Part shown: positions 1 to 7,268 of the stretch, piece after piece
How the letters are laid out: each line of letters begins with the position of its first letter
Numbering within the stretch: position 1 is the stretch's first letter
Origin: Actinokineospora baliensis
GTDB taxonomy: Bacteria > Actinomycetota > Actinomycetes > Mycobacteriales > Pseudonocardiaceae
DNA: 64,000 nt
Direction: 5' to 3'
Assembly: GCF_016907695.1 (NCBI RefSeq)
Contig: NZ_JAFBCK010000001.1
Location: 7,180,001 to 7,244,000, forward strand
Notes under the pieces: model-generated
The model's input: only the letters and a program-made list of their open reading frames with translations
What the model was told of the DNA's origin: nothing
The model's database searches: none
Position numbers and translations under genes: made by a program

Positions 1-862
1 GCGGTACAGCGACCTCGGTGAAGCCCCAACGCCGGTTCGCGGTTCGCGCTGTCAGCACCGTCCGCACGCGCGGGGACGGAAGAACCAGCCGGGCCGCGTC
101 GAAGTCCGCGGGCACGTCGTCGATCACCCAGAGGACGTCGACCCCGGCCACTGTCATCAGATCAGCGAGCGTGTCGCGGGCTTGGTCGAACTCCAGGCCG
201 CTCAGGTCGACGGCGAACCGCTCGGCCGCCACGCGCCTCAGTTCCGCCGCGTACCAGGCGAGCGGATCCAGGCGGTCGAGGCTGGTCCACTCGACGCCAC
301 CGGCGTAGGCGGTCCGGAAGAGGACCCCGTACTGCTCGGCGAAAGTCGTCTTACCGGTCGCTGCCGCCCCCGTGACGACGACCGGCTGCACTGCGCGGTG
401 CAGATCCCACAGCGACGCGTACCCGCCCACGAACCGCCGAGGCCGAGTAATGCGCTCCGGCATGCCGCCCTCGGCCAATGACACCCCATTGGCCGCTTGG
501 ACCTTCTTAAGCACGGCGTCGCCAATGGCCTCCAGCGTGACCCGGTCGGCGAGTCCTGTGGGATCCCCGCCGCCGACGGCTACGACCCGGTCCCGTGGTG
601 GGCCGAGCCGCTCGGCGGCGAGCAGGGCCCTGGTGAACTCCCACTGGCAGACGTGCTGGTCGAGGTACGTCGGCGAACAAACCGCCACGAACACCGCTGC
701 CTCGTCCAGTGCCTGGCGCAGTTTGTCGGTGACGCCGTCGAAGAGGGTGAGGTCGCGACCACGCGACACCGGGACACCCCGAGCCAGCAGCGCCGCCTCG
801 ATGAGTTCGGCGCTCGCCTCGTCGCCATGGGCGTAGCTCAGGAATACCCGTTCAGTGCTCAC
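1..862 (-). CDS. TIR domain - STAND NTPase protein, C-terminus beyond window edge
   Basis: Read on the complement from a GTG at 862 with no stop before position 1. The first 287 residues are visible and the rest lies outside the window. An in-frame TGA lies about 30 nt upstream of the GTG and no other start codon lies between, so the start is firm. Residues 5-90 look like a TIR domain: a VFLSYAHGDE strand-loop near the N-terminus and, at residues 62-76, a CSPTYLDQHVCQWEF segment whose Glu75 matches the catalytic glutamate of NADase TIRs. Residues 165-173 form a P-loop (GAAATGKTT), followed about 70 residues later by a Walker B strand (VLWVIDD) and a VRTVLTAR sensor-like strand, as in NB-ARC/STAND ATPases. 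TIR-STAND proteins are known or suspected antiphage or abortive-infection sensors that degrade NAD+. The repeat sensor expected at the C-terminus cannot be seen. No partner gene is visible. Confidence 0.85.
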   Translation of the reverse strand, partial: MSTERVFLSYAHGDEASAELIEAALLARGVPVSRGRDLTLFDGVTDKLRQALDEAAVFVAVCSPTYLDQHVCQWEFTRALLAAERLGPPRDRVVAVGGGDPTGLADRVTLEAIGDAVLKKVQAANGVSLAEGGMPERITRPRRFVGGYASLWDLHRAVQPVVVTGAAATGKTTFAEQYGVLFRTAYAGGVEWTSLDRLDPLAWYAAELRRVAAERFAVDLSGLEFDQARDTLADLMTVAGVDVLWVIDDVPADFDAARLVLPSPRVRTVLTARTANRRWGFTEVAVP

Positions 863-946
863 CCGGACAACGATGCCCCATCCGCCCGCTCAGCGAATCG
901 GTGAAGTCGCGACAAAAACATGACAGTGTCCTGTCACGGCACGGCT

Positions 947-1324
947 TCAGGCTATTACCCCGTCGAGGTAGAGCCACAGGCCGCCGTCGCGGACGAAACG
1001 GCTCCGCTCGTGCAGGACACCCCGGTCGCGGTTGTGCCGGTAATGCGCGCGGAACTCGACCGCGCCCTTCGCGTGGAATGGACCACCGCCCTCGGTGGCC
1101 ACGATTTCCAGCAGCGTCCACCGCTGGTCGGCGTCGAGCACCAGGTCGGTGGGCCGGGTGTCGGGGTGCCAGGTCCGGCTGACGTAGTCGACGTCACCGA
1201 GGGCGAACGCGCTGTAGCGGGACCGCATCAGAGCCTCCGCCGTGGCCGCGGGTGTGCCCGCGTGGGCGCGCCCGCAGCACTCGTCATAGGTCAGACCGGT
1301 TCCGCAAGGGCAGCGTCGCGACAT
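947..1324 (-). CDS. YchJ family (UPF0225) protein with N-terminal SEC-C motif
   Basis: A 125-residue protein opening with MSRRCPCGTG and then DECCGR, a SEC-C zinc-binding motif (Cys5, Cys7, Cys16, Cys17). It continues with the YchJ-family NTF2-like fold: an ALMRSRYSAF segment, a TWHPDTRP segment and a C-terminal RFVRDGGLWLYLDG strand pair. Length is typical of the family. Function is not established; SEC-C motifs bind zinc and often mediate protein contacts, as in SecA. It lies 84 nt upstream of the TIR gene on the same strand and is divergent from the TAP hydrolase. Nothing unusual was seen. Confidence 0.9.
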   Translation of the reverse strand: MSRRCPCGTGLTYDECCGRAHAGTPAATAEALMRSRYSAFALGDVDYVSRTWHPDTRPTDLVLDADQRWTLLEIVATEGGGPFHAKGAVEFRAHYRHNRDRGVLHERSRFVRDGGLWLYLDGVIA

Positions 1325-1442
1325 GCGACCAGTATCGCGCCTCTTACGACCACGGGATGACAGCAGGACCAGCCCCGAGCGTGAGTCCCGGCTACCCCCG
1401 CCTTCCGTAGAAGTGTGTCAAGCCCGAATGGAGGGGACAGAC

Positions 1443-2981
1443 ATGCTCAAGAGATCGGTGGCCGTCTTGGCGACGGCCACACTCGCCGCGATGGCGTTAC
1501 CCGGCATCGCCGCCGCCCGAGGCGGGGTGCAGGTGCAGTGGGCGCAGTGTCCGGATGACACGGTGCTCCAGTGCGCGGCCATCGTGGTCCCGCTCGACCA
1601 CGCGCGGCCGAAGGGCCCGACCATCACGCTGCGCGCCACGAAGCTGCCCGCGGGCGACCAGCGGAACAAGATCGGCACGCTGTTCATCAACAACGGCGGC
1701 CCCGGCGGTTCCGCCGCCGACTTCACCCCGGTCGCGGCGCAGCTGCTCGGCGCGAAGGTCACCGCCCGCTACGACATCGTCGGGGTGGACCCGCGCGGCA
1801 TCGGCGGGTCCCGCAACTGCGTCACCGACGGGTGCGGCTCCGCTCCCCTGACCTGCTCACCGACACCGGGTGGCCCCGCCGAGGTGGCCAAGCCGGTGGA
1901 GCCGTTCCCGGCGACCGCCGAGGACGTGCCGGGGTTCCTCGCCTACGCGGACTACCTGCGCGCCCTGTGCGCCACCGGCTCGAACCCGGTCATCCGGCAC
2001 ATGTCCACAGCGGACACCGTGCGAGATCTGGAGCTGATCCGCCAGGCCGTCGGGGACAGCGCGTTCAGCTTCTACGGCCTGTCTTACGGTTCCGTCGTCG
2101 GCGCCACCTACGCCGCGATGTACCCGGACCGGATCCGCAACCTGATCGTCGACAGCGTGGTCGACCCGGTGCAGTGGAGCACCGGAAAGGGCCGGGACTC
2201 CCGGTTCCTGGTCACCACCCGCATCAACAGCGCGGACGGGGCGTGGGAAGCGCTCACCAGCGCGCTCGCCGAGTGCGACCGGGTCGGGCCGAGCCGGTGC
2301 GCGGCATCGGGCTCCGCGCGGGCGAAGTGGACCGCGGTCGTCGAACGGGCCAAGCAGGGGCCGCTGCAGACCGCGGAAGGGCCGCTGACGTACCCGAACC
2401 TGATCAGCCTGGCGCACAGCGCGCTGACCATCCCCGAGGGCTACCCGCTGCTGATGGACCTGCTGCAGCAGCTGCACCAGAGCGGCACCGCCCGCGCCGC
2501 GGCGGCCCCGTCGCTGTCGGCGCTCAAGGAGGTGGCGGCCAAGACCAAGGCACAGCAGGTCCGCCCCGCCTTCGAGGGCGTCGCCTGCGGCGAGACCAAC
2601 AACCCGACCGACCGCGACGCCGCCACCCGCTCGGCGGCGCACGCCAACCGCACCGCGCCGGACTTCGGTCCGCTGTGGGCCTGGCTCAGCGCGGTCTGCG
2701 GCAACTGGCCCGCCCACTCCCCCGGCGCCTTCCAGGGCCCGTGGCGGGTCAGGACCTCGGCACCCCTGCTGATCGTCAACAACACCCACGACCCGTCGAC
2801 CCCCATCAGCGGCGCCCGAGCACTGCACCGGCTGATGCCGAACTCGGCCCTGCTGCCGGTTTCGGCTTACGGCCACGGCGCCGTGGGGATCTCGTGCGTG
2901 GGCAAGACCTACGAGAAGTACCTCCTCGACGGCATCCTGCCGACCGGCGGGTGCAAGGCGGACACACCGCTATTCCCGTAG
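1443..2981 (+). CDS. Secreted alpha/beta-hydrolase of the TAP (tripeptidyl aminopeptidase) family
   Basis: A 512-residue protein starting at ATG 1443, chosen because a GGAGGGG ribosome site precedes it and a Sec signal peptide (residues 1-25, ending GIAAA) starts there; an upstream in-frame extension has no such support. The NNGGPGGS oxyanion-hole motif lies at residues 83-90, the nucleophile elbow GLSYG has Ser214, and the C-terminal TAP-like segment carries the acid in NNTHDPSTP and the His in SAYGHGAVG. These are the hallmarks of the actinobacterial SlpD/SlpE and TAP peptidases, which remove short peptides or p-nitroanilides from N-termini outside the cell. The natural substrate is unknown. 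It is a monocistronic gene followed directly by a strong hairpin. Confidence 0.9.
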   Translation: MLKRSVAVLATATLAAMALPGIAAARGGVQVQWAQCPDDTVLQCAAIVVPLDHARPKGPTITLRATKLPAGDQRNKIGTLFINNGGPGGSAADFTPVAAQLLGAKVTARYDIVGVDPRGIGGSRNCVTDGCGSAPLTCSPTPGGPAEVAKPVEPFPATAEDVPGFLAYADYLRALCATGSNPVIRHMSTADTVRDLELIRQAVGDSAFSFYGLSYGSVVGATYAAMYPDRIRNLIVDSVVDPVQWSTGKGRDSRFLVTTRINSADGAWEALTSALAECDRVGPSRCAASGSARAKWTAVVERAKQGPLQTAEGPLTYPNLISLAHSALTIPEGYPLLMDLLQQLHQSGTARAAAAPSLSALKEVAAKTKAQQVRPAFEGVACGETNNPTDRDAATRSAAHANRTAPDFGPLWAWLSAVCGNWPAHSPGAFQGPWRVRTSAPLLIVNNTHDPSTPISGARALHRLMPNSALLPVSAYGHGAVGISCVGKTYEKYLLDGILPTGGCKADTPLFP

Positions 2982-2990
2982 TGCACTTGG

Positions 2991-3023
2991 CCCCCGCACC
3001 CCGGTCACCCCGTGGTGCGGGGG
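2991..3023. terminator. Hairpin terminator between convergent genes
   Basis: A perfect 10-bp stem (CCCCCGCACC / GGTGCGGGGG) with a 13-nt loop lies 10 nt after the hydrolase stop and 3 nt before the stop of the leftward CDGSH gene. It can serve both strands. There is no T-tract, as is common for actinobacterial terminators. Confidence 0.75.
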
Positions 3024-3025
3024 CA

Positions 3026-3250
3026 TCACCGTTCCCGCCGGACCTCGCGGTGACTGGTGTCGCACAACGGGTAGATCTTGCTCCGCCTGCACGTGCACAC
3101 CGCGGTCACGAACCGCTCGGACCGCACCACCGAGCCGTCTTCCCCGTGCACCACCACCGGACCGTCCACAAGAACCGGTCCACCCGTCACCCTGATCGTT
3201 GGTTCCACTCCCGCGTATACCTCGCGACGGCAGCCGGGAAACCCCTTCAC
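3026..3250 (-). CDS. CDGSH iron-sulfur domain protein
   Basis: A 74-residue protein with the CDGSH signature near the C-terminus: Cys52-x-Cys54, then Cys63 in PLCDTSH and His67, the three-Cys one-His ligand set of a [2Fe-2S] cluster. The usual CDGSH core reads CDTSH here; the Gly to Thr change does not touch a ligand. Its ATG overlaps the stop of the upstream iron-enzyme gene (ATGA at 3247-3250), so the two are probably translationally coupled. It may pass electrons to, or store clusters for, that enzyme; this is inference from the pairing. It is the last gene of a leftward set of four. Confidence 0.9.
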   Translation of the reverse strand: MKGFPGCRREVYAGVEPTIRVTGGPVLVDGPVVVHGEDGSVVRSERFVTAVCTCRRSKIYPLCDTSHREVRRER

Positions 3251-4218
3251 ACAAGGACATTCTCCGTCTCACGCAGCGAGGGCGTGTCTGCCTCCCAGGC
3301 CGCGAGCAGGCACTGCGCCAGCCGCTCCTCAAGCGATTCCGCTGCCAGTAGACCAAAAGCGACATCGGCGGCCAGGTGCGGTTCGTCCTCCAGGAGCCCG
3401 CCGATCACCTCGTGCCGCAACACCTGCTCGTGCACCGCGTCCGCCTCGATGTGCTCGCTGTAGAACCGAACGCACGCCTCGGGCGCCGACAGCTTCCGCA
3501 GCGCGCTCACCATCCGGCGGGCGCTGGGCCCGGTAGTGATCTCGGTGGCGGCGAAGTGGCCGACCAGCGCGCCGCGCAACGACCGGTGCAGCCCGAACAA
3601 CGACATCAGGTTGACCGTGGCCAGCGCGGGCGCGGGGACGACGTCGAGGTAGTGCAGGTACCCGCTGGACAGGTCAGCTGCCTCGAGCAGGTCGGCGAAC
3701 AACCGCGAGTGCATCCGCTCCGCGTGCCCCCCGCCGAACTCGTCGAACTCCACGGCCACCACCGCCGCCTTGGCCCGGCCGCGCAACCTCGGGATCACCC
3801 ACGCGTGCGGATCCGCCTCCTTCAGGTGGTAGATCGACCGGTGGACGAACAACTCCCGGAAGTGCCACCACTGGCCGCGTTCACGCAAGAAATGCGGCAC
3901 CCCGCTTCCCGGCACCCGCTCCACCAACAGGTCGTCGACCACATCAGCCACCCCGGCGGTCCCGACCTCGTCGCGCAGCGCACCCAGGAACGGGCGCTCC
4001 AACTCGGCCCGCAGGCGGAGCAGGTCCGGATCCCACTCCAACTCCTCGTCCACGCCGTCGAACCCCCGGTAGTGCAGCTCGTAGAGCAGGTGCAGGGCCA
4101 GGGTCAGATCCTCACCGTGCGGATCGGCGTCACCCACAGGCGGCAACAAGCCTCGACGCCCCCGAAGGACGTCGACGACCGCGGCGGAGAGCTCGCCGCG
4201 CGGGGCGGGAAGTGGCAT
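3247..4218 (-). CDS. Iron-containing redox enzyme, haem-oxygenase-like (HDO) fold
   Basis: A 323-residue, largely helical protein. Likely metal ligands of the haem-oxygenase-like diiron oxidase (HDO) fold are visible: a Glu/His pair in YELHYRGFD (residues 46-54), acidic residues and a His in AVEFDEFGGGHAERMH (155-170), and a C-terminal FYSEH...DAVHE helix with His, Asp and His. Known HDOs do N-oxygenation, oxidative C-C cleavage or desaturation in natural product pathways (for example SznF, UndA, BesC); many remain uncharacterised. Start ATG 4218 is preceded by AAAGGA. It lies 67 nt downstream of the YbdK-like ligase gene and overlaps the CDGSH gene. The substrate is unknown, but its company with two amide ligases suggests an amino acid or peptide. 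Confidence 0.85.
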   Translation of the reverse strand: MPLPAPRGELSAAVVDVLRGRRGLLPPVGDADPHGEDLTLALHLLYELHYRGFDGVDEELEWDPDLLRLRAELERPFLGALRDEVGTAGVADVVDDLLVERVPGSGVPHFLRERGQWWHFRELFVHRSIYHLKEADPHAWVIPRLRGRAKAAVVAVEFDEFGGGHAERMHSRLFADLLEAADLSSGYLHYLDVVPAPALATVNLMSLFGLHRSLRGALVGHFAATEITTGPSARRMVSALRKLSAPEACVRFYSEHIEADAVHEQVLRHEVIGGLLEDEPHLAADVAFGLLAAESLEERLAQCLLAAWEADTPSLRETENVLV

Positions 4219-4249
4219 CGGGAGTCCTTTCGAGCGACTCCCCCGCGAC

Positions 4250-4309
4250 TACCCCAATCCGGTGACCCCCACACCCACCGCCTCGTTACCCCGATCCGGT
4301 GACCCCCAC
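4250..4309. repeat. Tandem duplication of the 3' end of the carboxylate-amine ligase gene
   Basis: Two 23-nt copies at 4250-4272 and 4287-4309 differ at one base and start 37 nt apart. The upstream copy (in gene orientation, 4309-4287) encodes the last residues VGVTGSG and runs into the TAA stop. The second copy would again encode VGVTGLG and a TAG. This looks like a small slipped-strand duplication just past the stop codon. Confidence 0.7.
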
Positions 4310-5413
4310 TCCTGTCACCTCGTCGATCAACCTCCCCCTGCGCAGAGCCGCACGCTGCCGATCCGCACCCGTGCCCGATGCGAGCAGCCGGTCGATCGCC
4401 GCGCGGGTGAAGGCCCAGTCACCGGTTTCACGCAAGGCCGGGGCGGTCAACCGCAAGAGGGCGTCGATCTGGGCGCGGGCCGTGGTGGCGACCCCGGCGA
4501 CGGGGTCGATCGCCGTGCCCAGGCCGTGGCGGGCGGCGCACCACAGGGACGCGGCGCCCAGTTGGGGGTCCAGGCGGGGGCCTTCGCGGCCGTGGGCGAG
4601 TTCGTCGAGGGCGACTCGCACCAGGGCTCTGGTCAGGGCGGCTTGCAGGACCGCCTCCCACGGGTGTTGCACGGTGTCGGCCACCCGCACCTCCACCGTC
4701 GGCAGGTGCGCGGAGCGGCGGGCCAGCCAGAACGTCATCCGGTTGTCCACGATGACGCCGCAGTCCACCAGTCGGGCGATCTGCTCGTCGTGGTCGGCGC
4801 CGGAGGTGAAGTACGGCGGCAGCCCCGCGCCGGGGAAGCGGGCCTGGTCCAGCAGGCGCAGGCTCTCGTGCCGCCGGTCGCGGCCGCCGCGCACGGGGGA
4901 GTTGACCGACAGGGCGAGCAGCGTGGGCAGCCACGGCGCCAGGTGGTTGACCACGGCTGCCGCGGTGTCCGGGTCTGCCACGCCGACGTGCACGTGGCAG
5001 CCGCAGGCCTGGTAGTCCTCCAGCACGGCGGTGAACCGCTCGTGGATGGCGGTGAACCGGGCCTTGTCCGAGCGCGGCGGCGGCGGGCCGTCGACCACCG
5101 GCACCCCGGAGGCCATCGGCAGTACCCCGTGCGCCACCGCCGCCTCCCGCACCGCGCGCCGCGCCCCGGCGATCTCGTCGCCCAGGCAGTCGAGTTCGGT
5201 GCACACCCCGGTGGCGGTCTCGACCTGGGTCGGGAAGAACTCCGCCTGCCCGATCCACGGCCCCACCCGCAGGTCGGCCAGCACCGCGGCCGCGGCGGGC
5301 ACCGGGTACCCGGCGTCCGGGTCGACGAGCAGGAACTCCTCCTCCACCCCCACGGTCAACCCGCTCGCGCGGTCGGTCGCGCCACGGCCGGGAGCGGGCA
5401 AGCTGATCACCAC
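4286..5413 (-). CDS. YbdK-type carboxylate-amine ligase (glutamate-cysteine ligase 2 family)
   Basis: About 375 residues. The GCS2-family core is clear: LTVGVEEEFLLVD near the N-terminus, GQAEFFPTQVET, a CGCHVHVGV active-site strand, NSPVRGGRD, and a VEVRVADT segment. The family joins an amine to a carboxylate with ATP; weak glutamate-cysteine ligase activity is known for YbdK. The start is a choice: GTG 5413 (or 5410) follows a good GGAGG at 5423-5419, while GTG 5479 is also in frame without a clear ribosome site. It is the second gene of the leftward set, 88 nt after the PGM1-like gene. In actinomycetes such ligases can serve thiol synthesis or unknown conjugates, so the substrate is open. 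Confidence 0.85.
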   Translation of the reverse strand: MVISLPAPGRGATDRASGLTVGVEEEFLLVDPDAGYPVPAAAAVLADLRVGPWIGQAEFFPTQVETATGVCTELDCLGDEIAGARRAVREAAVAHGVLPMASGVPVVDGPPPPRSDKARFTAIHERFTAVLEDYQACGCHVHVGVADPDTAAAVVNHLAPWLPTLLALSVNSPVRGGRDRRHESLRLLDQARFPGAGLPPYFTSGADHDEQIARLVDCGVIVDNRMTFWLARRSAHLPTVEVRVADTVQHPWEAVLQAALTRALVRVALDELAHGREGPRLDPQLGAASLWCAARHGLGTAIDPVAGVATTARAQIDALLRLTAPALRETGDWAFTRAAIDRLLASGTGADRQRAALRRGRLIDEVTGVGVTGSG

Positions 5414-5501
5414 GGGTGCCTCCAGCGGGGTCGCGGGTGCCTTCGGCGCGGCTACCCGGATCTCGACATGATCAACCACTGGGGGCCGGGGTGGCGCGGA
5501 G

Positions 5502-6989
5502 TCAGCCCGTTTGGGCGATCCGACCCACCCGGGCGTCCACCGCTCGGACGAGGTCGAGGTACCGGCGCTCGGCCGCGGCGGTGTCGCGTTCGACCACGAC
5601 GACGCCGAAGCGGCCGATCTCCAGCGCGCCGAGCATGTAGGCGACCGCGCCGGTGCGGGTTCCGGTGCGGTAGTGCAACCTGTCCCGCACAAGGGTGTCC
5701 ACGACGTCCGAAGGCGACAGTGCGCGGTATTCGCCCCGGTAGAGGCGGTCGGTGGCGAAGTACGCGCGCGGGGCGCCGTCGGGGGTGAGGTAGCGCCCGG
5801 TCTCGGGGTCGTAGCCGCCTTCGACCAGGCCGTGCAGGAGGAAGTACGGCGCGGTGCCGCCGCCCATGCGCAGGTTGAGCTCCAGCGCGTGGTGGCGCCA
5901 CCGCGATCCCGAGCGGACGGAGACGAAGTCGACGCTCGCGATGCCCACGACCGACCGGGACGCCAGGGCCCGCGCGGTGCGCAGGGCCAGTTCCTGGATC
6001 TCCAGCCGGTAGTCGGCGCGGGCGGGGAACGCGCACCCCGCGAAGATCTGCCCGTCGAGCACCTGGTCGTGCGTGGTGAGGACACCGACGTCGCCACCGG
6101 CGCCCATCACCACCTGCGCCGATGGCGAGGTGACCTCGTCGCCCTCCACCAACCGCTCCACGACCGCGCCCATGGCCTCGACCTGGGTCAGGTAGTTGTC
6201 CCACTCGTCCGGCGGGGTGGCGAACTCCGCGCGGCGCGGCAGTTCCCGGCGGATCCACTCCCGCAGACCGGACACCGGTGCGCCGTCGAAGGAGAAGATG
6301 ACGTTGCCGCCCGCGCCGAAGCTCTCGTTGAGCTTGATGATCGCGCGCGCCATCGTCGGATCCGCGCCCCGCAAGGACTCCAGCGCGCCGACGACGTCAT
6401 CGAGGTCCCGCAGGCCCTCCGCGCCGTCGGCGACCGGCACCCCAGCGGACCGGAAGAGCCTGCGGGAGCCGGATTTCGTGCCCAACTCCGCCTGATCGGG
6501 GTCCGGCGCGTAGAGCGGAACGCCGAGCCGGACGGCCAGGGTGCGCTCGAGACCGGAGCTGGTGAAGGTCACCAAAACCGCGTCCTCGCGGGAAAGCGCG
6601 CGCAGCCGGGCCAGGACACCGGGGTGGCGCAGGATCTTCGCGGTCAGCGGGATCGGGTCGCGGCTGCCGCAGTCGAGCATCGTCAAGCGGGACTTGGCGT
6701 GCGCGCGCGGCAGCGACGGCACGAGGTCCAGCGCGTACTCGACCACTTCCGGCGCGACCGGCTCGCTGGTCACGTACACCACGCGCGTCCCGGGTTCGCG
6801 CAGCAGCTGCAGGGTGAACAGCAGCCGCTCCTCGTAGTGCTCGATGCCGGGGATCTTGACCAGCCCGGCGCTGTCCATGCTCAGGCTGGGCACCACGACC
6901 ACGGTGCGCGGTGGACCCGTCCCGGCGAACAGGTCGGGGACCCGCCGCTGGGCCCGTCGGAAAGCCGTCCGCTCCAACGTGTCGTCCAC
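5502..6989 (-). CDS. PGM1-related ATP-grasp peptide ligase
   Basis: A 495-residue ATP-grasp protein. The start is GTG 6989 (VDDTLERTAF), set by a GGAAGGGGG ribosome site; in-frame sequence upstream lacks coding character. The N-terminal half has VVVVPSLSMD and TFTSSGLER strands. The ATP-grasp core follows: a KLNESFGAGGN glycine-rich nucleotide loop, EGDEVTSPSAQ, and the metal-binding segment HHALELNLRMGGGTAPY. PGM1 of pheganomycin biosynthesis joins a nonproteinogenic amino acid derivative to the N-terminus of ribosomal peptides; most relatives have no known substrate. As the first gene of a set with a second amide ligase and an HDO enzyme, it could form an amide early in an uncharacterised pathway (inference). 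Two operator-like sites lie upstream. Confidence 0.82.
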   Translation of the reverse strand: MDDTLERTAFRRAQRRVPDLFAGTGPPRTVVVVPSLSMDSAGLVKIPGIEHYEERLLFTLQLLREPGTRVVYVTSEPVAPEVVEYALDLVPSLPRAHAKSRLTMLDCGSRDPIPLTAKILRHPGVLARLRALSREDAVLVTFTSSGLERTLAVRLGVPLYAPDPDQAELGTKSGSRRLFRSAGVPVADGAEGLRDLDDVVGALESLRGADPTMARAIIKLNESFGAGGNVIFSFDGAPVSGLREWIRRELPRRAEFATPPDEWDNYLTQVEAMGAVVERLVEGDEVTSPSAQVVMGAGGDVGVLTTHDQVLDGQIFAGCAFPARADYRLEIQELALRTARALASRSVVGIASVDFVSVRSGSRWRHHALELNLRMGGGTAPYFLLHGLVEGGYDPETGRYLTPDGAPRAYFATDRLYRGEYRALSPSDVVDTLVRDRLHYRTGTRTGAVAYMLGALEIGRFGVVVVERDTAAAERRYLDLVRAVDARVGRIAQTG

Positions 6990-7102
6990 CCTCGGCCCCC
7001 TTCCCCGCACGGACCCGCCGCCCTCGGCCGCGGGGCCCGCCCGCCCATGGTGGGTGCCTGCCCGACCGGCGAGCAACCTCCGGCGGCCGAACTGTAAACG
7101 AG

Positions 7103-7114
7103 TGGTCTAGAGCA
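7103..7114. promoter_or_regulatory. DasR-like (dre) site, one mismatch in the core
   Basis: TGGTCTAGAGCA differs at one position from the DasR core TGGTCTAGACCA; with flanks, AGTGGTCTAGAGCAC keeps most of the 16-bp consensus. It sits between the divergent PGM1-like gene and the sugar ABC operon. DasR is the GntR-family repressor of GlcNAc/chitin use in actinomycetes. Single weak site, so tentative. Confidence 0.4.
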
Positions 7115-7129
7115 CCAACCCCCCGTAGT

Positions 7130-7143
7130 CGGGAGCGTTCCCA
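7130..7143. promoter_or_regulatory. Second CebR-like operator, imperfect
   Basis: CGGGAGCGTTCCCA matches the 14-bp CebR palindrome at 12 of 14 positions. It lies about 50 nt upstream of the putative -35 of the sugar operon and may assist cooperative binding or control the divergent gene. Confidence 0.5.
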
Positions 7144-7179
7144 ACGGTTTTCCTTTGCCCACAAGGATTTCCCGAGATC

Positions 7180-7209
7180 TTGACACCGATGTGTAACCCA
7201 GGCCACACT
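7180..7209 (+). promoter_or_regulatory. Putative promoter of the sugar ABC operon
   Basis: A consensus -35 TTGACA at 7180-7185 is followed after 18 nt by a weak -10 (CACACT, 7204-7209). The perfect CebR box begins 17 nt further down, in the position of a blocking operator. Confidence 0.5.
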
Positions 7210-7226
7210 GATCACCAGCTCCGCTG

Positions 7227-7240
7227 TGGGAGCGCTCCCA
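7227..7240. promoter_or_regulatory. Perfect CebR box
   Basis: TGGGAGCGCTCCCA is an exact 14-bp palindrome identical to the CebR operator described in Streptomyces. It lies 28 nt before the GTG of the solute-binding gene and just after the putative -10. The LacI-family gene ending this operon is the obvious candidate to bind it, released by cellobiose or cello-oligosaccharides. Confidence 0.85.
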
Positions 7241-7268
7241 AACCCCGACTCGACCGCTGAGGGGTCCC

